From: Clostridiaceae bacterium | Lineage (GTDB): Bacteria > Bacillota > Clostridia > DSM-8532 | Length of the DNA stretch: 40,200 nucleotides | Assembly (NCBI GenBank): GCA_012840245.1 | Contig: DULR01000069.1 | Coordinates: forward strand, 1 to 40,200 | Reading direction: 5' to 3' | Shown: in pieces, positions 7,807-16,299 of the stretch | Layout of the letters: every line of letters begins with the position of its first letter | How positions within the stretch are numbered: the first letter of the stretch is position 1 | The notes under the pieces: model-generated | Told to the model about the DNA's origin: nothing | What the model saw: the letters and a program-made list of their open reading frames with translations, nothing else | Databases searched by the model: none | Translations under genes and position numbers: made by a program

Positions 7807-9312
7807 ATGGCTGTTGAATATATATATCCTGATTACGAAATAGTCAGAGACTATGACAGATGCATAGTCTGCCGAGTGTGCGAGCGCCAGTGCGCCAATG
7901 AAGCGCACGAGTATCTCAGCGACAAAAACAAGATGGTGGCTGACAACGCAAAATGCGTGAATTGCCATCGCTGTGTTTCGCTTTGCCCAACGAGGGCTTT
8001 GAAAATAGTCAAGTCCGATCATACCTTCAAGGAGAATGCAAACTGGACCGGCAAAAGCATCAAGGAGATCTATAAACAGGCAGGCAGCGGAGGCGTATTG
8101 CTTTCCAGCATGGGAAACCCGGAAAACTATCCTGTTTATTTCGATAAGATCCTGCTCAACGCTTCCCAGGTCACGAATCCCTCCATTGATCCGTTGAGGG
8201 AACCTATGGAAACCAGGGTCTATCTTGGAGCAAAGCCCGAAAGGATCGAAAGGGATGAGAAAGGAAGGCTGATCAACAACCTGAAGCCTCAATTAAAGCT
8301 TTCAATGCCTGTGATGTTTTCGGCAATGAGCTATGGCTCCATCAGCTATAACGCCCATGAAAGCCTGGCAAGAGCTGCCACGGAACTCGGGATACTCTAC
8401 AATACAGGCGAAGGCGGTCTTCATGAGGATTTTTACAAGTACGGGAAAAACACGATAGTCCAGGTGGCTTCAGGGCGTTTCGGAGTACATAAGAAATATC
8501 TCGAAAGCAGCGCTGCCATTGAGATCAAGATGGGGCAGGGAGCCAAGCCGGGAATAGGAGGACATCTTCCCGGAACAAAGGTTGGAGAGGACATATCAAA
8601 GACACGTATGATACCCGTAGGGACAGACGCCATCTCTCCGGCTCCGCATCATGACATTTATTCCATAGAGGATCTTCGTCAGCTTGTATATTCACTGAAG
8701 GAAGCGACCGGATACACCAAGCCTGTTATAGTTAAAATCGCCGCAGTGCACAATGTAGCCCTGATAGCGAGCGGTATTGCACGAAGCGGCGCGGATATCA
8801 TCGCCATCGACGGTTTCCGCGGGGGAACAGGTGCAGCTCCCACAAGGATCAGAGACCATGTAGGTATTCCAATAGAGCTGGCTTTGGCAAGCGTGGATCA
8901 AAGATTGCGTGATGAAGGTATCCGCAACAATGTTTCAATAGTTGTCGCAGGAAGCATTCGTTCCAGCGCCGACGTAGTTAAGGCCGTAGCCCTTGGAGCT
9001 GATGCCGTCTATATAGGAACAGCAGCACTGATCGCTCTGGGGTGCCATTTGTGCCGGAGTTGCCATACCGGAAAATGCAACTGGGGAATAGCTACCCAGA
9101 GAGAAGATCTGGTAAAGCGCCTGAATCCGAATCTGGGCTATAAGAGGCTTGTAAACCTTATGAATGCCTGGAAGCATGAGATAAAGGAAATGATGGGCGG
9201 CATGGGCATAAACTCGATCGAAAGCCTGAAAGGAAACAGGCTGATGCTAAGAGGCGTGGGGCTTAACGAAAAGGAGCTTCAGATTCTCGGCATCAAGCAC
9301 GCAGGCGAGTAG
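7807..9312 (+). CDS. Glutamate synthase FMN/Fe-S domain protein (archaeal-type GltB core)
   Basis: This subunit makes glutamate from 2-oxoglutarate and ammonia on FMN. The N-terminus carries two [4Fe-4S] ferredoxin motifs: C19, C22, C25, C29 and C50, C53, C56, C60. A TIM-barrel glutamate synthase domain follows, with SYGSISYNAHESLARAA, GEGG near residue 205, GIGGHLPGTKV, SPAPHHDIYSIEDL and the FMN phosphate-binding AIDGFRGGTGAAPT and VAGSIRSSADVVKA segments. A cysteine cluster for the Fe-S centre is at C413, C416, C419 and C424 (CHLCRSCHTGKC). Its 501 residues fit the short archaeal/clostridial form without fused amidotransferase and GXGXG domains, both of which are separate genes here. Confidence 0.93.
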   Translation: MAVEYIYPDYEIVRDYDRCIVCRVCERQCANEAHEYLSDKNKMVADNAKCVNCHRCVSLCPTRALKIVKSDHTFKENANWTGKSIKEIYKQAGSGGVLLSSMGNPENYPVYFDKILLNASQVTNPSIDPLREPMETRVYLGAKPERIERDEKGRLINNLKPQLKLSMPVMFSAMSYGSISYNAHESLARAATELGILYNTGEGGLHEDFYKYGKNTIVQVASGRFGVHKKYLESSAAIEIKMGQGAKPGIGGHLPGTKVGEDISKTRMIPVGTDAISPAPHHDIYSIEDLRQLVYSLKEATGYTKPVIVKIAAVHNVALIASGIARSGADIIAIDGFRGGTGAAPTRIRDHVGIPIELALASVDQRLRDEGIRNNVSIVVAGSIRSSADVVKAVALGADAVYIGTAALIALGCHLCRSCHTGKCNWGIATQREDLVKRLNPNLGYKRLVNLMNAWKHEIKEMMGGMGINSIESLKGNRLMLRGVGLNEKELQILGIKHAGE

Positions 9313-9325
9313 AAAATCTGGCACA

Positions 9326-9362
9326 GACTGAGGGAGCATAGCGACCGAAGAATCCTTGCAGA
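9326..9362 (+). repeat. Degenerate copy of the CTGAGCGAAGCGAAGAATCT repeat
   Basis: The 131-base gap after the synthase gene contains a diverged copy with CTGAGGGAGC...GCGACCGAAGAATCCTTGC. It belongs to the dispersed family also found at 13651, 17466, 24229 and 37824. I see no promoter or gene in the rest of the gap. Confidence 0.5.
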
Positions 9363-9443
9363 GTTCTTACAATCAGGATGATATCAAGAAAGCGGAGTAC
9401 GCCAGTTTATAGATAACAAAACATCTAACGGTGGTGAAGGAAT

Positions 9444-9878
9444 TTGAAACGTGTATATGTAAATGAAAAATGGTGCCTGGGCTGCCACTTGTGTGAATAT
9501 TACTGCGCTTTTGCATCGACCAATGAAAAGGATATGGCAAGAGCGCTGAAGGACATAAGGATCCATCCGAGGATAAGGATCGAGGAAAAGGATGGTATCA
9601 GCTTTGCAGTATCCTGCAGGCACTGCGATGAGCCGCTTTGCGTAAAGGGCTGCATTACAGGGGCTTTGACAAGAAAGGATGGCATCATAACCATCGACAG
9701 GAACAGATGCATCGGTTGCTATACATGCATATTAAGCTGCCCGTTTGGCGCAGTATCTCCTTCCGAGGATGGAGCTATACAAAAATGCGAGCTCTGTATA
9801 AAAACAGCCGGCGGAACACCGAAATGTGTCGAGGGCTGTCCTAACGGAGCGATCGTGTTCGAGGAGAGGGGTGAGTAG
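9444..9878 (+). CDS. 4Fe-4S ferredoxin of HycB/CooF type, probable electron carrier of glutamate synthase
   Basis: This 144-residue protein holds four cysteine clusters of the CxxCxxCxxxC kind: CLGCHLCEYYC near the N-terminus, CRHCDEPLCVKGC, CIGCYTCILSCPFGAV and CELCIKTAGGTPKCVEGCPNGA. This is the pattern of polyferredoxin electron-transfer subunits. The start is TTG at 9444; GGTGA at 9433-9437 gives a suitable ribosome binding site, and there is no in-frame ATG. The oxidoreductase gene begins two bases after the stop. By position it should shuttle electrons between the flavoprotein and the FMN/Fe-S synthase, replacing part of the usual GltD small subunit. Confidence 0.88.
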   Translation: MKRVYVNEKWCLGCHLCEYYCAFASTNEKDMARALKDIRIHPRIRIEEKDGISFAVSCRHCDEPLCVKGCITGALTRKDGIITIDRNRCIGCYTCILSCPFGAVSPSEDGAIQKCELCIKTAGGTPKCVEGCPNGAIVFEERGE

Positions 9879-9879
9879 C

Positions 9880-11109
9880 TTGAAGTATGTGATCATAGGC
9901 AATTCAGCAGCCGCTGTCGGTGCGGTAGAGGCCATTCGGAAAAATGACAGGGAAGGCAGGATCGTGATAATCAGCAACGAGAGCTATCATACATATTCAA
10001 GACCGCTGATTTCCTATCTTTTGCTGGGTAAGACCGATGAAAACAAAATGAAATACAGAAGTGACAGCTTTTACAGTGAAAACGGGTGTGAGCTGATGCT
10101 CAATAAAACTGCAGTAAGAATCGATCCGGACAAAAAAACGGTTTTGCTGGATGACGGGCAAAATGTAAGCTATGACAGGCTGCTCATCGCAACAGGCTCA
10201 TCACCGTTCGTTCCTCCTGTAAAGGGACTGGAAAAAGTAAAGAATAAATTCACATTCACCACCCTGGATGATGCAAAAAGACTGGAAAGTGTTCTTGAGG
10301 AGAACACCAAAGTCCTGATCGTAGGAGCCGGACTTATCGGGCTGAAATGCGCCGAGGGGATCAGCAGAAAAAAGGTTGAGACAGTATGCATAGATCTGTC
10401 CACAAGAGTGTTGTCAAGCATTTTGGATGAAGAGGGCTCGGAAATAATCAAGAGACATCTGGAAAACAATAACATCAGTTTTTTTCTGAATCATCAGATA
10501 ATAGAGCTCAGTGAGAATACTGCCATACTGGATGACAATACAGAGATCCCGTTCGATGTTCTTGTCATGGCTGTCGGGGTGCGGCCCAACATATCCCTGC
10601 TGAAGGACATCGGAGGGAAAACAAACAGAGGTATTGTCATAGATGAAAGGTGCAGAACATCCATTCCGGATATTTACGCTGCGGGCGACTGCTGCGAGTG
10701 CATAGATGTTTCTTCGGGAGAAATGAGAGTCATGGCGCTGCTTCCGAACGCATACATGCAGGGCGAATGCGCGGGAATGAACATGTCAGGAGCAGATTAT
10801 GTGTTTGACAAGGCAATTCCCATGAATGCCATCGGACTGTTCGGAAAGCACATCATAACGGCGGGGACCTATGCAGGCGATGTGTATTATGAAGCTGACC
10901 AGGAAAATTATAAAAAGCTTTTCTACTCAAATAATAAACTGAACGGCTATATCCTGATCGGGAATATCGAAAAAGCAGGCATCTATACTTCCCTTATCCG
11001 GGAGAGAACACCGCTGGATACACTGGATTTTGATCTGATCTGCAAAGTGCCCGGCCTTATGGCATTCAGCAAGGAAGAGCGGGCATGCAAACTGGGAGGT
11101 ATAGCTTGA
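9880..11109 (+). CDS. FAD/NAD(P)-dependent oxidoreductase of rubredoxin reductase/NirB-like family
   Basis: This flavoprotein probably takes electrons from NAD(P)H for the neighbouring ferredoxin and glutamate synthase. TTG at 9880 is chosen over upstream in-frame codons because it follows GAGAGGGGTGA and places the FAD Rossmann motif at the start (IIGNSAAAVGA, residues 5-15). The product has 409 residues. Next come LLIATGSSPFVP, a second Rossmann motif IVGAGLIGLKCAE for the pyridine nucleotide, and IPDIYAAGDCCE that closes the FAD site. The C-terminal 90 residues resemble the dimerisation domain of this class. It is not a canonical GltD, which would carry an N-terminal Fe-S helical domain. 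The electron partner is inferred from the operon. Confidence 0.85.
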   Translation: MKYVIIGNSAAAVGAVEAIRKNDREGRIVIISNESYHTYSRPLISYLLLGKTDENKMKYRSDSFYSENGCELMLNKTAVRIDPDKKTVLLDDGQNVSYDRLLIATGSSPFVPPVKGLEKVKNKFTFTTLDDAKRLESVLEENTKVLIVGAGLIGLKCAEGISRKKVETVCIDLSTRVLSSILDEEGSEIIKRHLENNNISFFLNHQIIELSENTAILDDNTEIPFDVLVMAVGVRPNISLLKDIGGKTNRGIVIDERCRTSIPDIYAAGDCCECIDVSSGEMRVMALLPNAYMQGECAGMNMSGADYVFDKAIPMNAIGLFGKHIITAGTYAGDVYYEADQENYKKLFYSNNKLNGYILIGNIEKAGIYTSLIRERTPLDTLDFDLICKVPGLMAFSKEERACKLGGIA

Positions 11110-11157
11110 AACTGATTGGGCTGATGAGTCATAAAACAGTCAGATGGAGGTTTTTTT

Positions 11158-11874
11158 ATGGATCTGCGGGCATGTGAACTGGGATATCAGGCGCTTAACG
11201 AGAAAATACGTAACACCGATGAAGACGTTGTTATATACGACTGCTACGGAGAACGTTTTATCGGCAGCGGCGCTTCAAATAAAACCATAACAATAAACGG
11301 GACACCGGGCAACGCACTGGGGGCATATCTTGACGGCGCGACCATAGTTGTGAACGGGAATGCCCAGGATGCCACGGGAGATACTATGAATGACGGTAAG
11401 ATAATAATCAACGGCAATGCAGGTGACGCCCTCGGATATGCCATGAGGGGCGGAAAGATATTTGTGAAAGGCTATGCAGGCTACAGGACCGGCATTCATA
11501 TGAAGGAGTACAAGGACAAGAAGCCTGTCATAGTGGTCGGAGGAAGTACGGGCAGCTTTTTGGGTGAGTACCTTGCTGGGGGACTGATCATCGTCCTGGG
11601 TCTGGATACTGACAGTTTTCCGACCGGGTATTTTACAGGCGTGGGGATGCACGGTGGCGAAATATTCATAAGGAGCAGCAAAGCTCCAAAGAATCTTCCA
11701 AAGCAGGTGAGCGCCAGTGTTGCCAATAAGGACGACATTAAAGGGATAGAGGATATCCTTGCAGAATTCTCGGACTTGTTCGGTGTTTCTATGGAAGAAA
11801 TACTGGGCAAAACATTTTACCTCCTGACACCCAACGCCAGAAATCCGTATAAACAGCTTTATACTGAAAACTGA
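11158..11874 (+). CDS. Glutamate synthase GXGXG (domain 3) protein
   Basis: This is the beta-helix domain that forms the C-terminal third of normal GltB, here a 238-residue protein. The repeats NGTPGNALGAYLDGATIVVNG, NAQDATGDTMNDGKIIING, NAGDALGYAMRGGKIFVKG and GYAGYRTGIHMK are the right-handed helix turns with the G-x-G-x-G spacing. GGAGG lies seven bases before the ATG. It is the last gene of the split glutamate synthase group, 48 bases after the oxidoreductase. The stop codon TGA overlaps the first bases of a GGGGACGG-type repeat. Confidence 0.9.
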   Translation: MDLRACELGYQALNEKIRNTDEDVVIYDCYGERFIGSGASNKTITINGTPGNALGAYLDGATIVVNGNAQDATGDTMNDGKIIINGNAGDALGYAMRGGKIFVKGYAGYRTGIHMKEYKDKKPVIVVGGSTGSFLGEYLAGGLIIVLGLDTDSFPTGYFTGVGMHGGEIFIRSSKAPKNLPKQVSASVANKDDIKGIEDILAEFSDLFGVSMEEILGKTFYLLTPNARNPYKQLYTEN

Positions 11875-11905
11875 GTTTTGGGGACGGACACTTTGACACA
11901 TTTCA
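11872..11905 (+). repeat. Half element of the GGGGACGG repeat family
   Basis: TGAGTTTTGGGGACGG begins exactly at the stop codon of the preceding gene. The same opening stands at 19565-19580 after asnB. Here the inverted partner is missing, so the element looks like a single arm or a decayed copy. Confidence 0.45.
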
Positions 11906-11938
11906 AGATACTGAAACATTAAGGAAAGGTGGGGTGAT

Positions 11939-12508
11939 ATGGACAGTGCATTGATAATATCTTGCTCCGGAAAAAGTGCTGATTGTCTGGCCGGCATTCT
12001 GAAAGAAGCCTCTGTCACCAATATCGCCACCGTTTCCAGCGCCGGTGAAGCCAGGCGTCAATTGATGGAAAAGGACTTTGACTTGTGCGTCATAAACACT
12101 CCGCTGCCTGATGAGTTTGGCGAAAACATTGCCCGCCAGATAACAGCAAGAAAATTGAGCGTTGTGATCATGATAGTCAAGTCCGAGCTGTATGAGGAAG
12201 TATCAGGCAAAGTAGAAAAGGATGGCATCATCACGATTTCAAAGCCGATCAGCAAACCTCTGTTATGGAACGCCCTGAAGCTGACTTCAGTGATGCACAG
12301 ACGCATCAATGCAATTAAGAATGAAAACAGAAAGCTAATTCAAAAGATCGAAGATATACGGATCATTGACCGGGCGAAATGCATCCTCATATCTCATCTG
12401 TCCCTGACAGAGCCGGAAGCTCACAGATATATCGAAAAACAGGCAATGGACATGAGGATGACCAGAAGGAAAGTCGCCGAAGAGATTCTGAAGACTTATG
12501 AGAATTGA
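11939..12508 (+). CDS. ANTAR-domain antiterminator with a pseudo-receiver domain (NitR-like)
   Basis: This 189-residue protein has an N-terminal receiver-like domain (1-110), a helical linker and a C-terminal ANTAR RNA-binding domain (about 130-187). The ANTAR part shows the family pattern: KIEDIRIIDRAKCILI, then LTEPEAHRYIEKQAMDMRMTRRKVAEEIL. The receiver keeps the switch lysine (K102 in SKP), but the phosphoacceptor position reads DLCVINTPL, with Asn53 where Asp is expected, and the acidic pair after the first strand is absent. It is therefore unlikely to be switched by ordinary phosphorylation. ANTAR proteins bind RNA hexaloop hairpins and prevent termination. Three such hairpins lie upstream of nitrogen genes in this window. 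It sits right after the glutamate synthase genes, preceded by GGTGGGGTGAT. Confidence 0.9.
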   Translation: MDSALIISCSGKSADCLAGILKEASVTNIATVSSAGEARRQLMEKDFDLCVINTPLPDEFGENIARQITARKLSVVIMIVKSELYEEVSGKVEKDGIITISKPISKPLLWNALKLTSVMHRRINAIKNENRKLIQKIEDIRIIDRAKCILISHLSLTEPEAHRYIEKQAMDMRMTRRKVAEEILKTYEN

Positions 12509-12559
12509 TATTCGATTTGAGCAAAATAACAGTTATTCGGTTTATTTGGAGGAATATTG

Positions 12560-13654
12560 ATGAACGATAAAGCGTACCTGGTGCTGGAGAACGGCAAAAT
12601 TTTCGAGGGCTGCCGATTGGGAGCAGACGGTGATGTGATCGGAGAGATCGTTTTTACTACAGGTATGACTGGGTATCTGGAGACTCTGACAGACAAAAGC
12701 TACTATGGTCAAATAATTATGCAGACATATCCGCTGATCGGAAATTATGGCGTCATTCCGGAGGATTTTGAAAGCAGTACGGTTTCAGCAAAAGGATACA
12801 TAGTCAAAAGTATTTGTGAAGAACCGTCGAATTTCAGAAGCAAAGGCAGTCTTGACGCCTTTTTGAAGGAGCGGAACATAGTAGGCATATGCGATATCGA
12901 TACCAGAGAGCTGACTATTATACTGCGTGATAAAGGTACCATGAACGGGCTCATAACAACGAACCCCGAAAATGCTGATTTGGAGAAAATCCGGTCTTAC
13001 AGGGTGGCGAAGCCTGTTGAAAATGTTTCTGTGAAGGAAAAAACAGTTATAAACGATGAAGGCTTATATAATATCGCGATGCTTGACTTCGGATATAAGG
13101 CAAATATAGTGAGAGAGCTCGTCAAAAGGAATTGCAGGGTGGTACTTATGCCCCATGACACACCTGCAGAAGAGATAACAGGATATAATCCGGATGGGAT
13201 AATGCTTTCCAATGGCCCGGGCGATCCTGCCGACAATGTGGAGGTAATCGGGAATTTGAAGAAGCTTATCAAATCCGGTATACCTGTTTTCGGCATATGT
13301 CTTGGACACCAGCTTATGGCCCTTGCTAACGGTTTCGTTACAAAGAAGCTAAAATATGGGCACAGAGGAGCCAATCAGCCGGTCAAGGATCTGGATATGG
13401 ACCGTGTGTATATAACAAGCCAGAATCATGGCTATTATGTGACCGGTGAGAGTATAGACGAATCGGTGGCAAAACCCTGGTTCATCAATATGAATGACGG
13501 TACGTGCGAAGGGATACGATATCTGAACGGGCCATATTTCTCGGTGCAGTTCCATCCCGAAGGGTGCGGAGGACCGAGAGATACCGGCTATTTGTTTGAC
13601 AAGTTTATAGGCGAGGTAGAGAAATACAAAACCGGCAACAATATATCATACTGA
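12560..13654 (+). CDS. carA: Carbamoyl-phosphate synthase small (glutaminase) subunit
   Basis: The product hydrolyses glutamine and passes ammonia to CarB for carbamoyl phosphate synthesis (arginine and pyrimidines). ATG at 12560 follows GGAGGA with six bases of spacing and gives 364 residues. The N-terminal half has LENGKIFEGCRLGADGDVIGE and TTGMTGYLETLTDKSYYGQI. The class I amidotransferase half has GICLGHQLMA with nucleophile Cys247 and the catalytic His-Glu in VQFHPEG. No carB follows; the next gene is dapF, so CarB must be encoded elsewhere. The stop codon TGA is provided by a dispersed repeat copy. Confidence 0.95.
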   Translation: MNDKAYLVLENGKIFEGCRLGADGDVIGEIVFTTGMTGYLETLTDKSYYGQIIMQTYPLIGNYGVIPEDFESSTVSAKGYIVKSICEEPSNFRSKGSLDAFLKERNIVGICDIDTRELTIILRDKGTMNGLITTNPENADLEKIRSYRVAKPVENVSVKEKTVINDEGLYNIAMLDFGYKANIVRELVKRNCRVVLMPHDTPAEEITGYNPDGIMLSNGPGDPADNVEVIGNLKKLIKSGIPVFGICLGHQLMALANGFVTKKLKYGHRGANQPVKDLDMDRVYITSQNHGYYVTGESIDESVAKPWFINMNDGTCEGIRYLNGPYFSVQFHPEGCGGPRDTGYLFDKFIGEVEKYKTGNNISY

Positions 13655-13807
13655 GAGGCGCAGTTACGAAGAATCTTTGCAGGGACTGTTTCAAAATGAT
13701 ATTGTTGACATGCTGTTGTGATCTTCCTGCTGTCCCTTGTCCAGGAAGTTGTCAGTGCTCAAGAAATGTAGCCCAGCACTAAGGGTGTGCTGCTAATACT
13801 TTTTTTT
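13651..13807 (+). repeat. Intergenic region with diverged dispersed repeat and a weak terminator-like hairpin
   Basis: CTGAGAGGCGCAGTTACGAAGAATCTTTGC (two segments, 13651-13680) is a degenerate repeat copy that overlaps the carA stop codon. Further on, CAGCAC (13774-13779) and GTGCTG (13787-13792) form a hairpin followed after seven bases by eight T (13800-13807). It may end carA transcription. AGCCCRGCACTAA from this hairpin recurs at about 17538-17550 near another repeat copy, so it may be part of the same composite element. Confidence 0.5.
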
Positions 13808-13817
13808 GAAATGAGGG

Positions 13818-14663
13818 ATGTTTATCAGACTCGAATTTATCAAGATGCACGGATGTGGCAATGATTATATTTATATAGACTGTTTCAACAGGGAACCGGA
13901 ACAACCGGAGAAGCTGGCTGTTGCTTTGTCTGACCGCCACTTCGGAATAGGCGGAGACGGAATCGTATTGATACTGAAAAGCGAAACAGCAGACGCAAAA
14001 ATGAGGATGTTCAACATTGACGGCAGCGAAGGAAAAATGTGTGGAAATGCTGTCCGATGCGTGGCAAAATATTTGTATGACAACGGAATTGTCAGAAAGA
14101 ATATATTGAAAATCGAGACCCTGAGCGGTGTTAAAACCCTGGAACTGAATACCCGAAACGGACTCGTTTCCACTGTCAGAGTGGATATGGGGAAAGCAGT
14201 GCTCGAGCCTTCAAAGATCCCGGTGGATCTGCCAGGCGAGAGGATAGTTGATCATCCTGTAATAATCGACGGAAAACCGTTCAATATAACCTGTGTTTCA
14301 ATGGGCAATCCTCATGCCGTGGTTTTTTGCGAGGATGTTGACAGTTTGGACCTTGCAGTATTAGGACCTAAGTTTGAGCATAATGAGATCTTTCCTGAAC
14401 GTGTCAATACCGAATTTATAAAAGTCATCGATAAAAGCACACTTAAAATGCGCGTATGGGAGCGGGGAAGCGGTGAGACGCTTGCCTGCGGGACCGGAGC
14501 CTGTGCCTCTGCGGTAGCGGCAGTACTTAACGGGTACTGCAGCAAGGGAGAGGATATCCGTGTGCTTCTTGCAGGAGGAGAGCTTATTGTCAATTATACA
14601 AAAGATGCTGTATTTATGACCGGCGGATGTACCAAAGTTTTTGAGGGGGTAATCGAAATATGA
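13818..14663 (+). CDS. dapF: Diaminopimelate epimerase
   Basis: The enzyme converts LL- to meso-diaminopimelate for lysine and peptidoglycan. Its 281 residues match the family. [13 protein letters not shown] is the N-terminal signature. The two catalytic cysteines are Cys75 in [10 protein letters not shown] and Cys224 in [12 protein letters not shown]. The start is the ATG at 13818. GAGGG directly abuts it with no spacing, which is unusual, and no better in-frame start exists before the conserved KMHG. It begins a dapF-pyrG-dapL operon. DapL supplies its LL-diaminopimelate substrate, so the two enzymes are consecutive in the pathway. Confidence 0.94.
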   Translation: MFIRLEFIKMHGCGNDYIYIDCFNREPEQPEKLAVALSDRHFGIGGDGIVLILKSETADAKMRMFNIDGSEGKMCGNAVRCVAKYLYDNGIVRKNILKIETLSGVKTLELNTRNGLVSTVRVDMGKAVLEPSKIPVDLPGERIVDHPVIIDGKPFNITCVSMGNPHAVVFCEDVDSLDLAVLGPKFEHNEIFPERVNTEFIKVIDKSTLKMRVWERGSGETLACGTGACASAVAAVLNGYCSKGEDIRVLLAGGELIVNYTKDAVFMTGGCTKVFEGVIEI

Positions 14664-14685
14664 AGGGGAAAAGAGGAATAAAGCC

Positions 14686-16299
14686 ATGACAAAATTTATT
14701 TTTATTACAGGCGGTGTCGTATCAGGCCTTGGTAAAGGTATCACGGCTGCGAGCCTGGGAAGACTTCTGAAGCAGAGAGGCCTGAAGGTGGCATCTCAAA
14801 AGCTTGATCCGTATATGAACGTCGATCCCGGCACCATGAGTCCTTTCCAGCATGGTGAGGTGTTCGTAACAGATGACGGTGCCGAGACAGACCTTGATTT
14901 AGGGCATTATGAACGCTTCATCGATGAGGATCTCACCAAGTATTCCAATCTTACATCGGGAAAGGTATACTGGAATGTTCTCAATCGCGAGCGAACCGGC
15001 GGTTATCTGGGACAAACAGTACAGGTTATACCTCATATAACCGGAGAGATCAAGGAATTCATATACAGCGGGGCTGAAACCAGTGGTGCAGACGTGCTTA
15101 TAACAGAGATCGGAGGCACGACGGGCGATATCGAAAGCCAGCCCTTTTTGGAGGCAATAAGGCAGATTTCACTTGAAAAAGGCCGGGAGAACTGCCTCTT
15201 TATTCATGTTACACTGGTTCCATACCTTAAGGGCTCCAATGAGCACAAATCAAAGCCTACCCAGCATTCGGTCAAAGAACTTCAGGCGATGGGTATTTCT
15301 CCGGATATCATAGTTGCCCGCGCAGATGAACCGCTGGACGAAAATATAAAGGATAAGATCTCCCTGTTCTGCAATGTCAAACGTGACTGCGTAATAGAAA
15401 ACCTTACACTTTCATGCCTTTATGAGGCTCCGCTCATGCTGCATGAGGAAGGCTTTGACGAAGTGGTGTGCAGGGAACTCAAGCTTGAGACAAAGGAACC
15501 GGACTTAAGTGAATGGAAAAACATGATCCGGAAGATACACAACCGCCACAGGGAAGTCGTCATAGCCATAGTAGGCAAATATGTGAAGCTTCCCGATGCA
15601 TACCTTTCCATAATCGAGAGCCTGAACCACGCAGGATATGATACCGGTGCCAAGGTCAGGATAAAATGGGTGGAAAGCGGAGAGGTCACAAGAGAGAATG
15701 TTGCCGAAAAACTGCAGGGAGCAAGCGGCATCATAATCCCCGGCGGTTTTGGTGACAGGGGAATAGAAGGCAAGATCATTACCTGCCAGTACGCCAGGGA
15801 AAATGATATCCCTCTTCTGGGAATATGTCTTGGCATGCAGATCACTGTGATCGAATATGCGCGCAATGTTTGCGGATTTGAAGATGCCCATTCATCCGAA
15901 TTCAACCCGACATGCAAATATCCTGTCATCGATCTTATGGAAAATCAGATCGGAATAACACGAAAAGGCGGAACTATGCGGCTGGGCGCTTATCCATGCA
16001 AGATAAAAGAGGGAACAAGGCTTAAGGAATTATACGGAAAAGAACTGATCAGCGAACGGCACAGACACAGGTATGAGTTCAATAACAACTACAGGGATAT
16101 CATGACACAAAAAGGACTTGTGATTTGCGGTACATCGCCGAATGAACAGCTGGTGGAGGCTGTAGAACTTCCTTCCAACCGCTTCTTTATTGGAGTTCAG
16201 TATCATCCTGAGTTCAAGAGCAGGCCAAATAAACCTCATCCATTGTTTCTGGGACTTCTGAAAGCAGCATTGGAGGATTCTTATGAAAATAAACAGTAA
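14686..16299 (+). CDS. pyrG: CTP synthase
   Basis: CTP synthase aminates UTP to CTP with glutamine and ATP. The 537-residue length is normal. The N-terminal synthase domain begins [22 protein letters not shown], followed by [22 protein letters not shown] and [12 protein letters not shown]. The C-terminal class I amidotransferase domain has GICLGMQ with nucleophile Cys381 and a catalytic His-Glu in VQYHPEF. AGAGGA lies upstream of the ATG, 22 bases after dapF. The 3' end overlaps dapL by 17 bases, indicating translational coupling. It is one of several glutamine-consuming enzymes in this region. Confidence 0.97.
   Translation: MTKFIFITGGVVSGLGKGITAASLGRLLKQRGLKVASQKLDPYMNVDPGTMSPFQHGEVFVTDDGAETDLDLGHYERFIDEDLTKYSNLTSGKVYWNVLNRERTGGYLGQTVQVIPHITGEIKEFIYSGAETSGADVLITEIGGTTGDIESQPFLEAIRQISLEKGRENCLFIHVTLVPYLKGSNEHKSKPTQHSVKELQAMGISPDIIVARADEPLDENIKDKISLFCNVKRDCVIENLTLSCLYEAPLMLHEEGFDEVVCRELKLETKEPDLSEWKNMIRKIHNRHREVVIAIVGKYVKLPDAYLSIIESLNHAGYDTGAKVRIKWVESGEVTRENVAEKLQGASGIIIPGGFGDRGIEGKIITCQYARENDIPLLGICLGMQITVIEYARNVCGFEDAHSSEFNPTCKYPVIDLMENQIGITRKGGTMRLGAYPCKIKEGTRLKELYGKELISERHRHRYEFNNNYRDIMTQKGLVICGTSPNEQLVEAVELPSNRFFIGVQYHPEFKSRPNKPHPLFLGLLKAALEDSYENKQ

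Noticed and set aside
7576..8292. Minus-strand 238-codon open frame
   Set aside because: It is antisense to the glutaminase and FMN-domain genes, both with clear family motifs; no ribosome binding site or family resemblance.
11275..12030. Minus-strand 251-codon open frame
   Set aside because: It is a shadow of the GXGXG and ANTAR genes.
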